A stretch of 64,000 nucleotides of DNA from CAZYFH01 sp964646815 (GCA_964646815.1 CAZYFH010000013.1:1-64000); one strand, 5' to 3'. Counted from the first letter of the stretch, positions 1 to 9,135 are shown. Notes: a model not told the origin generated them from the letters alone. Made by a program: numbers and translations.

Positions 1-218
1 TCGAGCGCTTCACGCGCCTCGACCCCGACACCGTCGCCTACGAGTTCACGGTCACCGATCCGACCGTGTATACGCGCCCCTACACCGTCTTGATGCCGCT
101 CCGGCGAACCGATGGACCGCTCTTCGAGTACGCGTGTCACGAGGGGAACTACGGCCTGACCGGCATTCTGGCTGGTGCACGCCGTCTAGAATCGGAGGGT
201 CGGGAACTGCGCCGCTGA
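1..218 (+). CDS. secreted protein of unknown function, C-terminal part (5' end outside window)
   Basis: The reading frame is open from the left edge (frame starting at base 3) to a TGA at 216-218. The visible C-terminal ~71 residues closely match the end of the next gene: both share 'TRP(W/Y)TV', 'LFEYACHEGNYGLTGI' and 'AGAR', so the two are tandem paralogues 22 bases apart. The family is widespread in acidobacteria as exported proteins with no established function. Only the tail is visible, so start and signal peptide cannot be assessed. Confidence 0.8.
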   Translation, partial: ERFTRLDPDTVAYEFTVTDPTVYTRPYTVLMPLRRTDGPLFEYACHEGNYGLTGILAGARRLESEGRELRR

Positions 219-240
219 CCGGCAGTCCGGAGGTACCGAG

Positions 241-1239
241 ATGCGCCATCGACTCCTCGCGGCGACCTTCGCCGCGCTCACGCTCATAATTTCGGCGTCG
301 CTCCCCGTGGCAGCACAGTCGGGGGACACCGCCACCGCGCTGCGAACACCGGACGGTCAGCCGAACATCTCTGGCATCTTTACCTTTCGCACCTTGACGC
401 CGCTGCAGCGTCCCGAAGGGCTGGAGGGAAGGAACACCTTGACCGCCGAGGAAGCCGCGACGTTCGAGGCCTCGGAGCGCACGCGGCTGAATCGTGACCT
501 CTTCGACCCGATCGAGGGCGCGCCGAGCGCGGGGTATCAACCGAAGGCGGAAGGCGGCGTGCTCTCCTATAACGAGTTCTGGTACGAGCGCGGGATCGAG
601 CTCACCCGCGACAAGCGGACGTCGCTGGTCGTCGATCCATCGGACGGTCGAATTCCCTACACGCCGGAGTTCGTCGAGGCCAACCGGATTCGCCGTCTCA
701 ACCTCCGAAATGGCTTCGCCGATCACTACACCGACCGGAGCTTGGGCGATCGGTGTCTGATGGGATCGAACTCGGGGCCCCCGATGCGGCCCGGCTCCTA
801 CAACAACAACGTCCACATCTTTCAGGCACCGGGATACGTCGCGCTGCTCAACGAGCACATCCACAATGTACGCATTATCCCTATCGACGAGCCGCACGGC
901 GACATCCGACAGTGGGTCGGCGACTCGCGCGGCCACTGGGAAGGCGAGACGCTCGTCGTCGAAACGAAGAACTTCCTCCGCGAGACGAATTTCTCAGGGT
1001 CCTCGAAGGACACCTCACTCATCGAACGCTTGCGACGCGTCGATCCAGACACGATCCTCTACGAGTTCACGATCGAAGATCCAAACAACTACACCCGGCC
1101 GTGGACGGTCGTGATCCCATTCCGACGCACCGACGGTGTCCTCTTCGAGTACGCCTGCCACGAGGGCAACTACGGCCTGACCGGAATCATGGCCGGCGCC
1201 CGCCGGAAGAACACGCAGGCCGTGACCGGGTCGCGGTAG
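241..1239 (+). CDS. exported protein of unknown function, tandem paralogue of the preceding gene
   Basis: A 332-residue protein with a clear signal peptide (residues 1-25: a hydrophobic core 'LTLIISASLPVAA' ending at AQ). After it comes 'TPDGQPNISGIF', the hallmark opening of a large acidobacterial family of periplasmic or extracellular proteins. Further family marks are 'GHWEGETLVVETKNF' near residue 235 and 'FEYACHEGNYGL' near the C-terminus. No catalytic motif is recognised. It lies 22 bases downstream of a paralogue and is probably co-transcribed with it. The ATG is preceded by 'CCGGAGGTACCGAG', an acceptable ribosome-binding site. The family assignment is firm; the function is unknown. 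Confidence 0.85.
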   Translation: MRHRLLAATFAALTLIISASLPVAAQSGDTATALRTPDGQPNISGIFTFRTLTPLQRPEGLEGRNTLTAEEAATFEASERTRLNRDLFDPIEGAPSAGYQPKAEGGVLSYNEFWYERGIELTRDKRTSLVVDPSDGRIPYTPEFVEANRIRRLNLRNGFADHYTDRSLGDRCLMGSNSGPPMRPGSYNNNVHIFQAPGYVALLNEHIHNVRIIPIDEPHGDIRQWVGDSRGHWEGETLVVETKNFLRETNFSGSSKDTSLIERLRRVDPDTILYEFTIEDPNNYTRPWTVVIPFRRTDGVLFEYACHEGNYGLTGIMAGARRKNTQAVTGSR

Positions 1240-1263
1240 CCTCGTCGTGGTCGGGTTCGTGAC

Positions 1264-1800
1264 CTACGCGGTCGCGCCAAGTCTTCCACTCCTTACGAAG
1301 ACTCGCGCTTCCTCTAGCGCGACGGCAAGCTCTTGTCGAAGATCAGCCAACGGGTCACTGATGCCCGTCAGCGCTGCCGTCCGACCCAACGTTTCCAGAC
1401 GCTGTACTAACTCGCCCCTCGCGTGGCCTCGAAGATGCAGAGGTCGCCTTGATGGCGTGAGCGGCGTGCCCCACAGCAGCCGCGTCTCCAGTCCGAACCG
1501 CTTGTTCCAGGCGGCTCATCACCGCCCGACGCTCCTTCAGCAAGGTCGCCACCACGTCTCCGAGCAACTCGTGATCCCCCTACGACGGTTTCTAGGGCGT
1601 GCACCCAGTCGCGCGCGGGTCGTGGTTCGGATTCGTCCGGCGCGAGAGCTCCGTGCCCCGCTCCGGCGGTCGTTGCCTCGTCACCGACCACGTGTGCGAT
1701 GACGCGCGCGAGTCCTCCGCGCCGAATCGGTTTCGGCACGTACCCGTCCATTCCGGCCGTTCGGTAGCATCGACACCTGGATGACGGGCGGGTCGGGACC
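1264..1800 (-). pseudogene. remnant of a hybrid sensor histidine kinase (receiver end plus Hpt domain)
   Basis: Three minus-strand fragments in different frames together spell the end of a hybrid kinase. Around 1751 'MDGYVPKPI' is the typical end of a receiver domain. Around 1470-1567 a stretch with 'RLEQAVRTGDA...HAAHAIKA' resembles a histidine-phosphotransfer helix, although the usual phospho-His context 'HxLKG' is altered. From about 1430 to a TAG at 1264-1266, 'GELVQRLETLG...ADLRQELAVALEEARVF' completes the helical bundle. At least two frameshifts separate the pieces, and the kinase core and upstream sensor are absent. It is a decayed 3' fragment, not a functional gene. Confidence 0.55.
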
Positions 1801-1951
1801 GCCCTGGTTTCCGTTCGCCAGACTCTGGAATCCTGAAATGGTGCTGACGGGCGTGGCGCTCACGCCGATCTGGCTCCGCCTGGGGTACAGCGGACCGGCC
1901 GCCCAGAAGAGGTGAACAGGACGTACTGTAAGCTCACGCTGGAGTTATGCG

Positions 1952-2341
1952 ATGTCGTGCAAACCCACGGCCACCAAAGACAAGACTACGGAGTTCGCCG
2001 AGCGCATCGGCCGGACACTGGCAAAGGTCGTCAATCGCCTAGAGTCCCTCGACGACGAGCGGGAGAAATCCTACAACCAACTGCTCACGCTGCAGGCCCG
2101 TCTCAATACGCAGGTCGCGCGTCTTGTCCGCACGATCGATCGGACGGCGCACACGGGCGGCACGCGTCCAGCGCCCGTTCGGCCGGCAGCCACTCGACGG
2201 CCGCGCGCGGCGAAATCGAGCTCCAAGCCGACGGCCACGAAACGCGGCGGCGCGAAGAAGACCATCACCTGCGGCATCTGCGGCACGCGTGGTCACAACG
2301 CCCGTGGTCACGCAAAGTGGCAGGCGTCCAGAAACCATTAA
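1952..2341 (+). CDS. small basic protein with C-terminal zinc-knuckle-like motif
   Basis: A 129-residue protein. The N-terminal half (about residues 10-65) is predicted to be a long charged helix, possibly coiled coil. A low-complexity linker of Ala, Pro, Arg, Lys and Thr follows (about 70-107). The C-terminus carries 'CGICGTRGHNARGH', a C-x2-C-x4-H-x4-H pattern that resembles CCHC zinc knuckles with the last Cys replaced by His. 'GGAG' lies seven bases before the ATG. The basic linker plus knuckle suggests nucleic-acid binding, but that is inference. It stands alone between two decayed regions. Small proteins with similar tails occur in bacteria; no characterised homologue is recognised. Confidence 0.65.
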   Translation: MSCKPTATKDKTTEFAERIGRTLAKVVNRLESLDDEREKSYNQLLTLQARLNTQVARLVRTIDRTAHTGGTRPAPVRPAATRRPRAAKSSSKPTATKRGGAKKTITCGICGTRGHNARGHAKWQASRNH

Positions 2342-2589
2342 TGTTCGGACTGCCGCACCGCCTGCGCGCCGTACGGCGAGACGTCCTCTCCTACACCGCT
2401 TCCTATTACTGTCCTCACTTGCGACCGTGCAGCGCCTGACCGTTCCCTTACCATCGAAGCTAGGTGTTTTCCCTAGTTCGCTCGCCGCCACGCGCGCGAA
2501 TAGCATCAGCCTACATGACGCACTAGGCTGCAGGTCTGTCCGGCCGGCCCGTTCTGATCATTGCGCTTTCTAGGAGACCCGCAGCGGCG

Positions 2590-3060
2590 TTTCGACTCCC
2601 CATCTTCGACTTCAACTATCGCGTCGTGTTGTTCCTCCTCATCTTCAGCTTTCCGGTGCTCGCTCTCGGCAGCTTCGTTGTCGTCGGTATCGGCCAAGCA
2701 GAACTGCAGCAGTCTTTCGGCCTCCACCTGACCCAAATCGTCGAGCGGACGGCGGCCGCCACCGATGCGTGCGTCTTCCGCACCGTGGTCAACATCGCAC
2801 TGCTTGCCAGCGTCTCGGCTGTCCGCGGCGTTGCGGCGGCCGCGTCGGCGGAAGTTCCCGATGCCGAGCGCATACTTGAGCTCGACTCCTAGCGGCGGGG
2901 GTAGACCCACGCTTTGGGCACCGTTGGACAACGAGGCCTCCCGGTTCTTCCGTGAGGTGGTTTCCGATGATTCGAACCATCGACGCGGCCGGCCGTTCGT
3001 CCAGGGTGTTGTACATCGCCGACTACGACAGCATGGATTACCCCCTGGTTGGAACGGCGC
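2590..3060 (+). pseudogene. decayed N-terminal part of a membrane sensor (cache-type extracellular domain)
   Basis: The plus strand begins with a transmembrane helix ('VVLFLLIFSFPVLALGSFVV') followed by 'GIGQAELQQSFGLHL', a helical stretch with 'ERTAAATDACVF', and then, after a frame change, 'LDNEASRFFREVVSDD' near 2923 and 'VLYIADYDSMDYP' near 3010. This order (one TM helix, long helix, then a PAS/cache-like sensory fold) is that of periplasmic sensory domains of kinases or cyclases. There are several frame changes and no output domain, so this is a relic. Which output domain it once carried is not visible. Confidence 0.45.
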
Positions 3061-3137
3061 CAGGCCAGGGCGACGCGCTGGTGTAACTCGACCGCCTCCT
3101 GCTGGAGGGAACCTCACGCACGCGGGTCGGCCGATCG

Positions 3138-3240
3138 CGTTCGCACGGAGAGTCATCTCCGCGGACGATCAGACGATGACCATCACGATTCGTCAGGTGG
3201 AGGCGGAGGGGATCAACGAGGTGGTGTACGAGCGGGGAAG
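3138..3240 (+). pseudogene. short relic resembling the C-terminus of a secreted acidobacterial protein
   Basis: About 33 codons read 'RRVISADDQTMTIT...' and end in 'NEVVYERG'. The 'DGQTMTIT...VVYE(R/K)' ending is common at the C-terminus of small exported acidobacterial proteins. There is no start codon, no signal peptide and no stop where the family normally ends, so only a fragment remains. Apart from this and the sensor relic, bases 2342-3355 show no coding potential I can support. Confidence 0.25.
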
Positions 3241-3355
3241 TGACGCCGCCCGCGGCGGTGCGGTTCAGGAACGTCGGGCGCCATACGGCTCCGCCCGTGC
3301 ACCGCCACGCACCAAGACGCTTCAGGCGGAACAGTCCTCACCGCCGAGCCCGAGT

Positions 3356-3913
3356 CTAGTTCGTCGCGTTCTTCGCCCGCTTGAGCAACGAGCGTCCGTC
3401 CGAGCTCATCTTGCCATTGGCGTACACGACAAAGCTCGTCTCGACCGTGTCCGCATCTCGAATCCGAATGGTCCCACCATGGAAGTGGGCGTCGACGGCC
3501 TCATCGAAGTTCGTACCACCGTGGAAGACGAAGTTGAGTTCGCCCGGCGTGTCACTCTGCTCGAAGCGGAGGACCGGGGCGTTCATGAGGGCACAGTAGT
3601 GTGTCTGCAGTAGCTGCTCGCCATCCATGTGGAAGACGGTGGTCATCTCGTTCGGCGTGCCCGCACCGGTCGTCTCGATGACCGCGCTACCGGCCGCCGC
3701 CACCTTGAAGCTCGCTACTGGGGTGTTCGCCCCGTGTTCGTTGCCGCCGGTCGCCCTCACCCATTCTCCAGAGAGTGTTTTCAGGTAAGCCATTGCCGAC
3801 TGTGCGTCGTGGACGACCGTCTCGGGGGCATCGGCCGTCTGGGCTACCGTCGTCCCCGGCGTCAGCGCGATCGCCAGCGCCAAGCTCGACACCACGAGAA
3901 TCGCCTTCTTCAT
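3356..3913 (-). CDS. small exported protein of unknown function (lipocalin/DUF1579-like)
   Basis: A 185-residue protein starting at the ATG at 3911-3913, where 'GGAGC' lies about seven bases upstream; the longer open frame above it lacks such a site. Residues 1-24 ('MKKAILVVSSLALAIAL...VAQ') form a signal peptide. The mature part has 'LKTLSGEWV' followed by alternating beta-strand-like segments, including 'MTTVFHMDGEQLL' and 'HYCALMNAP', as in small secreted beta-barrel proteins of the DUF1579 type. No enzyme motif is apparent. It is monocistronic. The fold suggestion is inference from the strand pattern and the 'GEW' opening. Confidence 0.75.
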   Translation of the reverse strand: MKKAILVVSSLALAIALTPGTTVAQTADAPETVVHDAQSAMAYLKTLSGEWVRATGGNEHGANTPVASFKVAAAGSAVIETTGAGTPNEMTTVFHMDGEQLLQTHYCALMNAPVLRFEQSDTPGELNFVFHGGTNFDEAVDAHFHGGTIRIRDADTVETSFVVYANGKMSSDGRSLLKRAKNATN

Positions 3914-4003
3914 CGCTTTGCTCCTTCCGAGCCTGTGTCCGTGTTGGGAGTGCCCGCATGCTACCACGGGACTGTGGCCTGTATCGGGTGAATCGGTAGT
4001 GGT

Positions 4004-4036
4004 CACCGGCGCGGGCGCGCGGCGCGCGGCGCGCGG
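4004..4036. repeat. short CG-rich alternating tract between genes
   Basis: The intergenic stretch 3914-4164 contains a run made almost only of C and G, with the unit GCGCGCG repeated with G spacers. It is self-complementary and could form a hairpin or Z-DNA. No gene is seen in the rest of this gap. It lies upstream of the 3356-3913 gene and beyond the 3' end of the DUF1592 gene. Confidence 0.4.
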
Positions 4037-4164
4037 CTACAAGGCGCGACGAGGGAGCGGTTAACGCCGAATCAACATCCGTGTCGGAGCGCCGGAACCG
4101 ACGCCGAAGCCAGTGGCCGCGGCTCGAATCCTAGTGGACCCTGCAGGACTTTCACCACGGGTTG

Positions 4165-6615
4165 CTAGGGGCCGGCGGCGGCAGCAACCGCTGTCCCGTC
4201 GGTCGTTGGCCGCGTCACCTTCATCCGGAAGGGGTCGCTCATCACGATCGCAGCGATGAGCGCCGACACCCGATACTCCTCAGCGGCGGCCTGCCTCACG
4301 ATGCCACGAATCACCGGAGCGTCGCGGTAGTTGAGCCCTCTGCCCACCGCATACGTCAGCAGCTTACGCGTGAGCGTTCCGACGAACTCCCGTGGACGCT
4401 GCAAGATCGCCTGCCGGAGCTCGCTCGGGCCGTCGAACGCCGTCCCATCGGGCAGCGTGTCCGCGGCGTCGATAGCCGCCCCGTCGGCACCGAGGTCCCG
4501 CCACCGTCCGATCGCGTCAAAGTTCTCCAAGCCGAAGCCGTAGGGATCCATCCGCGCGTGACAGACGGCGCACGCGGGGTTCGCGCGGTGCTGTGTCAAC
4601 CGCTCCCGCACCGACAACCCCGCGGCGCTTCCGGTGTCCTCGAGGTCGGGCACGTCCGGCGGCGGGGGCGGGGGCGGAGCCCCCAGGAGGTTCTCCAGAA
4701 TCCACTTGCCGCGCAGCACCGGTGACGTCCGTGTCGCGTACGACGTCACCGTCAGGACGCTCCCGTGGCCGAGCAGCCCACGCCGGTGGGCGTGGGTTAC
4801 CGGCACCCGCCGGAACCGATCGCCGTAGATCCCCGCGATACCGTAGTGTCGCGCCAACCGCTCGTTGACGAACGTGTAGTCCGCCGTCAGCAGGTCGAGC
4901 ACGCTGCGGTCCTCGCTGAGGATGCTCGCAAAGAACAGCTCCGTTTCCCGCCGGAGCGACCGCCGCAGGTTGTCGTCGAAGTCGGGAAACGTCAGCGGGT
5001 CAGGATTGGTGCTGTCGAGATTCCGCAAGTAGAGCCATTGCCCGGCGAAGTTCTGCACCAGCGCGTCGGCCCGGGGATCGGCGAGCATTCGCCGGACCTG
5101 GCGCGCGAGCTCGTCTCGGTCGCTAAGTTGCCCCAGTTCCGCGGCCGCGAGCAGCGCGTCATCGGGGGCACTACTCCAGAGAAAGAACGACAGTCGCGAG
5201 GCGAGGTCGAGGTCTGCGACTGGATAGACCTCGCCCGGGGCGAGGTCGGCCGGCTCGGCTTCTAGCCGAAAGATGAACTGTGGGCTCGCCAGCAGGAATC
5301 GGAGCGCCAGCTCGATCCCCGCCTCGAAGCCGCCGTCGCGGCGACCCTCGTCGTAGAACGCGAGCAGCGGGTCGAGCTCAGTCCCCTCCAGCGGCCGGCG
5401 ATAGGCGAATCGTCCGAGCCGCGAGAGAATCGCGCGCGCGCAGGTCGGCTCGGCCGCATCACTATTGGGCCGGCAGCTGAAGATCCGCTCACGGCTTGGC
5501 GTCTCGGTCGGGCGTGCTCCCTCGAACGGGCCGGCGATCATCAGGCGATCGACCTCGGGCAGTCCGGTACGGCTGCTCGACGCGACGTAACTCCTGAGGA
5601 ACGGTTTCCGGAGTTGTTCAGCCAGCGCAGCTGGTTTTCCAACGAACGCCGCGACGATCGTGTGATCCCCGGCAGTGAGCGGCAGTCGCACGCGCATGTG
5701 CTCATCCGCCGTGAACGCCTTGTTCGCCGTCTGGCCGGGATTATTCCTGTTGGTAACCGTCGCCCGGTAGGCGTCCTCGCTGCCGATGGCGAACAGCCCG
5801 ACGCGCTCGCCGTCGATCGTCAACTCCAGCTGGTGCTCTTCCTGGATGCCTCGAATCGCGCCGACGGCGGAACGCCGGAGCCGCACGCGAAGCTCGTACT
5901 CGGCATCGACCGGCAGGTACTCCTTCACGACGAGTCCGCCCCGCGTGCCGAGGGGAAAGTCGCGGAGATGGTAGTCCTGGGTGAGATCCTCGGGCGTCTG
6001 GTACGTCGTCGTGATCGGCGGAATCGCCGGGCTGCCGACCGCCACGCGCGCGATCTTCCGGGCGGTCGTCACATAGCTCTCGAGCAGGAGCGGCGACGTC
6101 CCCAGGGCGTCGGCGATGTTGTCGAACCCGTACGTCGCATCATCCGCCGGCAGCGCGCTGACGTCCGCCTCGACTGCCAGCAGGTCGCGGACGGCGTTGC
6201 GGTACTCCGTCCGGTTCATCCGATGTAACCACGGCCGCCCAGGGTGCGGGCGATCCGCCGCAGCGCGGTCGAGCGACGCCTCCAACCAGGTAGCGACCGC
6301 GTCGTAGGTCGCGTCGTCGGGCCGCGGCCGGCGCGCGGGGGGCATCGTGCGGCTCCGGAGCTTGTGAACCACTTTCTCCCAGACATCGGGCTGGGCCTCG
6401 GCGTGCGCCACGTCGAACTGGTCGAGCGCGAGACCCGCCGTCCGCAGTCGCTCGTTGTGGCAGGTGATGCAGTACTGCTGGAGGACCGCGGCATGGTCCT
6501 CGGCAGCCTCTGGCGCAGGCGCTTGTGCGGCCGCGCTGCCAGTCAACCAGACGCCGACATAGGACCACGCGAGCAGGCTACCCCCGACGCGTCGAGCATA
6601 CCGTCTGGTCCGCAT
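4165..6615 (-). CDS. planctomycete-type cytochrome protein (DUF1587/1592/1588/1585)
   Basis: An 816-residue secreted protein with a signal peptide to about residue 31. A heme c motif CITCH (Cys49, Cys52, His53) lies in a cytochrome-like N-terminal domain. 'HRMNRTEYRNAVRDLL' (131-146) marks DUF1587. A jelly-roll-like carbohydrate-binding-type stretch (about 210-330) follows, then DUF1592/1588 with a second CxxCH (CAVCH, 682-686) and 'MDPYGFGLENFD', and a DUF1585 C-terminus ('LLTYAVGRGL'). 'GGAGG' lies five bases from the ATG. Such proteins are common in planctomycetes and acidobacteria and are presumed to be periplasmic redox proteins acting on polymers; no substrate is proven. It lies 104 bases downstream of the PQQ dehydrogenase on the same strand and may share its transcript. 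Confidence 0.9.
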   Translation of the reverse strand: MRTRRYARRVGGSLLAWSYVGVWLTGSAAAQAPAPEAAEDHAAVLQQYCITCHNERLRTAGLALDQFDVAHAEAQPDVWEKVVHKLRSRTMPPARRPRPDDATYDAVATWLEASLDRAAADRPHPGRPWLHRMNRTEYRNAVRDLLAVEADVSALPADDATYGFDNIADALGTSPLLLESYVTTARKIARVAVGSPAIPPITTTYQTPEDLTQDYHLRDFPLGTRGGLVVKEYLPVDAEYELRVRLRRSAVGAIRGIQEEHQLELTIDGERVGLFAIGSEDAYRATVTNRNNPGQTANKAFTADEHMRVRLPLTAGDHTIVAAFVGKPAALAEQLRKPFLRSYVASSSRTGLPEVDRLMIAGPFEGARPTETPSRERIFSCRPNSDAAEPTCARAILSRLGRFAYRRPLEGTELDPLLAFYDEGRRDGGFEAGIELALRFLLASPQFIFRLEAEPADLAPGEVYPVADLDLASRLSFFLWSSAPDDALLAAAELGQLSDRDELARQVRRMLADPRADALVQNFAGQWLYLRNLDSTNPDPLTFPDFDDNLRRSLRRETELFFASILSEDRSVLDLLTADYTFVNERLARHYGIAGIYGDRFRRVPVTHAHRRGLLGHGSVLTVTSYATRTSPVLRGKWILENLLGAPPPPPPPDVPDLEDTGSAAGLSVRERLTQHRANPACAVCHARMDPYGFGLENFDAIGRWRDLGADGAAIDAADTLPDGTAFDGPSELRQAILQRPREFVGTLTRKLLTYAVGRGLNYRDAPVIRGIVRQAAAEEYRVSALIAAIVMSDPFRMKVTRPTTDGTAVAAAAGP

Positions 6616-6718
6616 CTATCCCTCCATCGTCTGACGAACAGCGCCAGCGACACCGACCGCCGACGCCACTGCATGTTCGAGCTTAGCTGCCCCGACGCCG
6701 CAGCGAAACACCCACCCG

Positions 6719-8359
6719 TCAGTCCCGCAAGGCGAAGACGAACAGGCCATGACCGGCCGCCACGGCCACATACTGCACGCCCTCGACCGCGTAGGCGATC
6801 GGCCCATTCGCGATCTGGCCGCCGAGACTCGTTCGCCAGAGCAACTCACCGGAGCTCGCGTCGAGCGCGTGGAAATGTCCCTCGCGTCCCCCAGTGAACA
6901 AGAGGTCGGACCCGGTGGTCAAGATCCCACTCGTGGTCACGTCGGTCATCTCGAACTTCCACTGTTCTTCCCCGGTGCTGGGGTCGAGGGCAATCACCGC
7001 GCCGCGACCCGCCGCTTCGGTCCAGTCATTGATCGGACCGCGGCCCAGTGGCGGCATCTCGGCGAGATCCACCGTCCCACCGCCGAAGCCGCGTCCAGCC
7101 CGATACACCGACTCCGCCGGGGTGAAGACCGTCCCGTACGCTTCCCACGCAGGGATGTAGAACATCCGCGTCGTTGGGCTGTAGGAGGGCGAATACCAGT
7201 TGGTCCCCCCTGACACGCCCGGGTAGACGACGGCGCCCGGCGGCTGCGGCGTCTGGACCGGCCGTCCGTTGTCGTCGAGCCCCTCCGCCCAGTTGACGTC
7301 GACGAACGGGACGCCGTTGACGAATCGGCCCGTCGCCCGGTCGAGCACGTAGAAGAATCCGTTGCGATTCGCGAACAGCATCAAGTGGAGCGTGCTCCCG
7401 TCGTTCGCTGGGTAGTCGACCAGCACGGGGATCTGCACCGAGTCGTAGTCGTACGGATCGTTCGGCGTGAACTGGAAGTGCCACCGTAGCTCCCCGGTGT
7501 CGGCGTCGAGCGCGACGACGGAATCGGAATAGAGGTTGTCGCCCAGCCGCTGCGCCGGGTTGAAATCGGGCCCGGGGTTGCCGATACCCCAGTAGATGAG
7601 ATTGAGGTCGGGGTCATACGACCCGGTCAGCCACGCCGAGCTGCCGCCGTGCAACCAGGCGTCGCTGTCGCTCGGCCACGTCTCGTGGCCCGGCTCACCA
7701 GGGCCAGGAATCGTGTAGAACCGCCACGCCTCCGTCCCGGTTTCAACGTCGTAGGCCGCGATGAAGCCGCGAATGCCGAATTCGCCGCCGGCGACGGAGA
7801 CGACCACCTTGTCCTTGATCACGAGCGGCGCGAGCGTCATGGCATAGCCGAGCGCAGGGTCGGCAACGGCCGCCTGCCAGATCGGCTGGCCAGTGACCGC
7901 ATCGATCGCGATCAGCTGCGCGTCGATCGTCGCCATGAAGAGCGTGTCGCCGAGAATGGCGAGCCCGCGGTTCACGCGGCCGCAGCAGGGGCGTGACTCG
8001 GGCGACGGCGTGTGCTCGTAGGTCCAGTAGACGCGCCCCAACCGGGCGTCGAGCGCGACAGCCGTGTTCGGCGCCTGGGTGAGATACATGATGCCGTCGA
8101 CCACGAGCGGCGATGTCTCGAAGACCTGCAGCGACTGGGCCTGAAACACCCATCGCAGCTCCAGCTCGTCGACATTGGCGGCGGTGATCTGGTCGAGCCC
8201 ACTGTGGCGCCCGCTCGCGTAGGTGCCCGAATAGGTCAGCCAGTTGTGGGGTTCCTCGTCGGCGTGGAGCAGGCGGTCGAAGGTGACCTGCGCGCCCGCG
8301 AGCGGCGGCGCGACGAGGAGCAGGCAGAGCGCGACGAGCAGGGGTCGGGTCACGGTCAT
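6719..8359 (-). CDS. PQQ-dependent periplasmic dehydrogenase (quinoprotein)
   Basis: A 546-residue quinoprotein with a signal peptide (1-23) and the repeated W-docking blades of an eight-bladed propeller ('WLTYSGTYASGRHSGLDQI', 'ALDADTGELRW', 'VLDRATGRF', 'ALDASSGELLW'). A vicinal Cys125-Cys126 pair in 'RPCCGRVNRG' matches the disulfide ring that contacts PQQ in alcohol dehydrogenases. The family oxidises alcohols or sugars in the periplasm and passes electrons to cytochrome c; the substrate here is unknown. Its ATG overlaps the stop of the upstream diheme cytochrome gene by four bases (ATGA at 8356-8359), so the two are translationally coupled and the cytochrome is its probable electron acceptor. 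There is no fused heme domain. Confidence 0.92.
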   Translation of the reverse strand: MTVTRPLLVALCLLLVAPPLAGAQVTFDRLLHADEEPHNWLTYSGTYASGRHSGLDQITAANVDELELRWVFQAQSLQVFETSPLVVDGIMYLTQAPNTAVALDARLGRVYWTYEHTPSPESRPCCGRVNRGLAILGDTLFMATIDAQLIAIDAVTGQPIWQAAVADPALGYAMTLAPLVIKDKVVVSVAGGEFGIRGFIAAYDVETGTEAWRFYTIPGPGEPGHETWPSDSDAWLHGGSSAWLTGSYDPDLNLIYWGIGNPGPDFNPAQRLGDNLYSDSVVALDADTGELRWHFQFTPNDPYDYDSVQIPVLVDYPANDGSTLHLMLFANRNGFFYVLDRATGRFVNGVPFVDVNWAEGLDDNGRPVQTPQPPGAVVYPGVSGGTNWYSPSYSPTTRMFYIPAWEAYGTVFTPAESVYRAGRGFGGGTVDLAEMPPLGRGPINDWTEAAGRGAVIALDPSTGEEQWKFEMTDVTTSGILTTGSDLLFTGGREGHFHALDASSGELLWRTSLGGQIANGPIAYAVEGVQYVAVAAGHGLFVFALRD

Positions 8360-9135
8360 TCGAGCCCTTTCAGCGTCAGAAGATATGCCACGACGTCAGC
8401 CAGTGCCTCCTCGCTGAGGGTGTCGGCCGACGACGGCATCGGCGACGTCGTGAGCACGGTGTATTCGCGCAAGTCAGTCTTGTCGAACGACACCAGACGC
8501 GCGTCGTCCGCAATGAGCTGGACGCTGTAGCTGTCCTCGTTGAGTCGCCGTCCGGTTATCACCGCTCCGTCGCGGGTGACGACGCGGACCGGTCGATTCA
8601 CCGGACGCATCGACCCGGTCGGGTCGAGCAGCGTCCGCTCGAGCGCACCGGCCGTACGCAACGCGCCGATACGGCTCAGGTCCGGCGCCGCGCGGGGACC
8701 GACACCGTTGACTCGGTGACAACTCGCGCATTCGCCCTTGCCCTCGAACAGACGCCGACCGCGACCCGGGTCACCGAGCGACACACCGCTTGCGTCGACG
8801 TCACCCATCGAGCGGAGATAGGCCACGAGCCCCGCCAGCTCGGAGGGCGAGAACGCGCCCGCCGGCATCGCAGTGCCCGGGATGCCGATCATGAGGATCT
8901 CGGACAGCTCCGTGTCGTTCGAGGCGTTCCGGAACTGGCCGTCGCGCAGGTTGACGCCGGTGACCGCCCCACCGTCCGGACCGTGACAGCGAGTGCAATT
9001 CTCGCCGTAGAGCCGCAGACCGTGCTCGATGTCGGCTCGTGCGTACTGCTGCGCCGCCGAGACGGCCGCCAGCGGTCCGGCCAGCAGCAGCGCGGCCAAG
9101 GCGATCAGCGTAGCGACTCGATGCGTGTGTGTCAT
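8356..9135 (-). CDS. diheme c-type cytochrome, partner of the PQQ dehydrogenase
   Basis: A 259-residue exported protein. I choose the ATG at 9133-9135 because 'GGAAG' lies upstream and the signal peptide starts there ('MTHTHRVATLIALAALLLAG'). Two heme sites are visible: CTRCH (Cys47-His51) and CASCH (Cys136-His140), each followed by a Met that may be a sixth ligand ('GTAMPAG', 'SMRPVN'). The C-terminal third ('RVVTRDGAVITGRRLNEDS') matches the segment after the heme in planctomycete-type heme-binding proteins. It is first in a two-gene operon and overlaps the quinoprotein gene by four bases. The likely role is electron transfer from PQQ to the respiratory chain. Confidence 0.9.
   Translation of the reverse strand: MTHTHRVATLIALAALLLAGPLAAVSAAQQYARADIEHGLRLYGENCTRCHGPDGGAVTGVNLRDGQFRNASNDTELSEILMIGIPGTAMPAGAFSPSELAGLVAYLRSMGDVDASGVSLGDPGRGRRLFEGKGECASCHRVNGVGPRAAPDLSRIGALRTAGALERTLLDPTGSMRPVNRPVRVVTRDGAVITGRRLNEDSYSVQLIADDARLVSFDKTDLREYTVLTTSPMPSSADTLSEEALADVVAYLLTLKGLE

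Noticed and set aside
1681..1863. A 60-codon minus-strand frame beginning 'MSATPVSTISGFQ'.
   Set aside because: It overlaps the hybrid-kinase relic and part of it is in a different frame from the receiver motif; no family was recognised.
2506..3156. A 216-codon minus-strand open frame.
   Set aside because: No motif, highly charged low-complexity composition; the opposite strand carries a recognisable, though decayed, sensor region.
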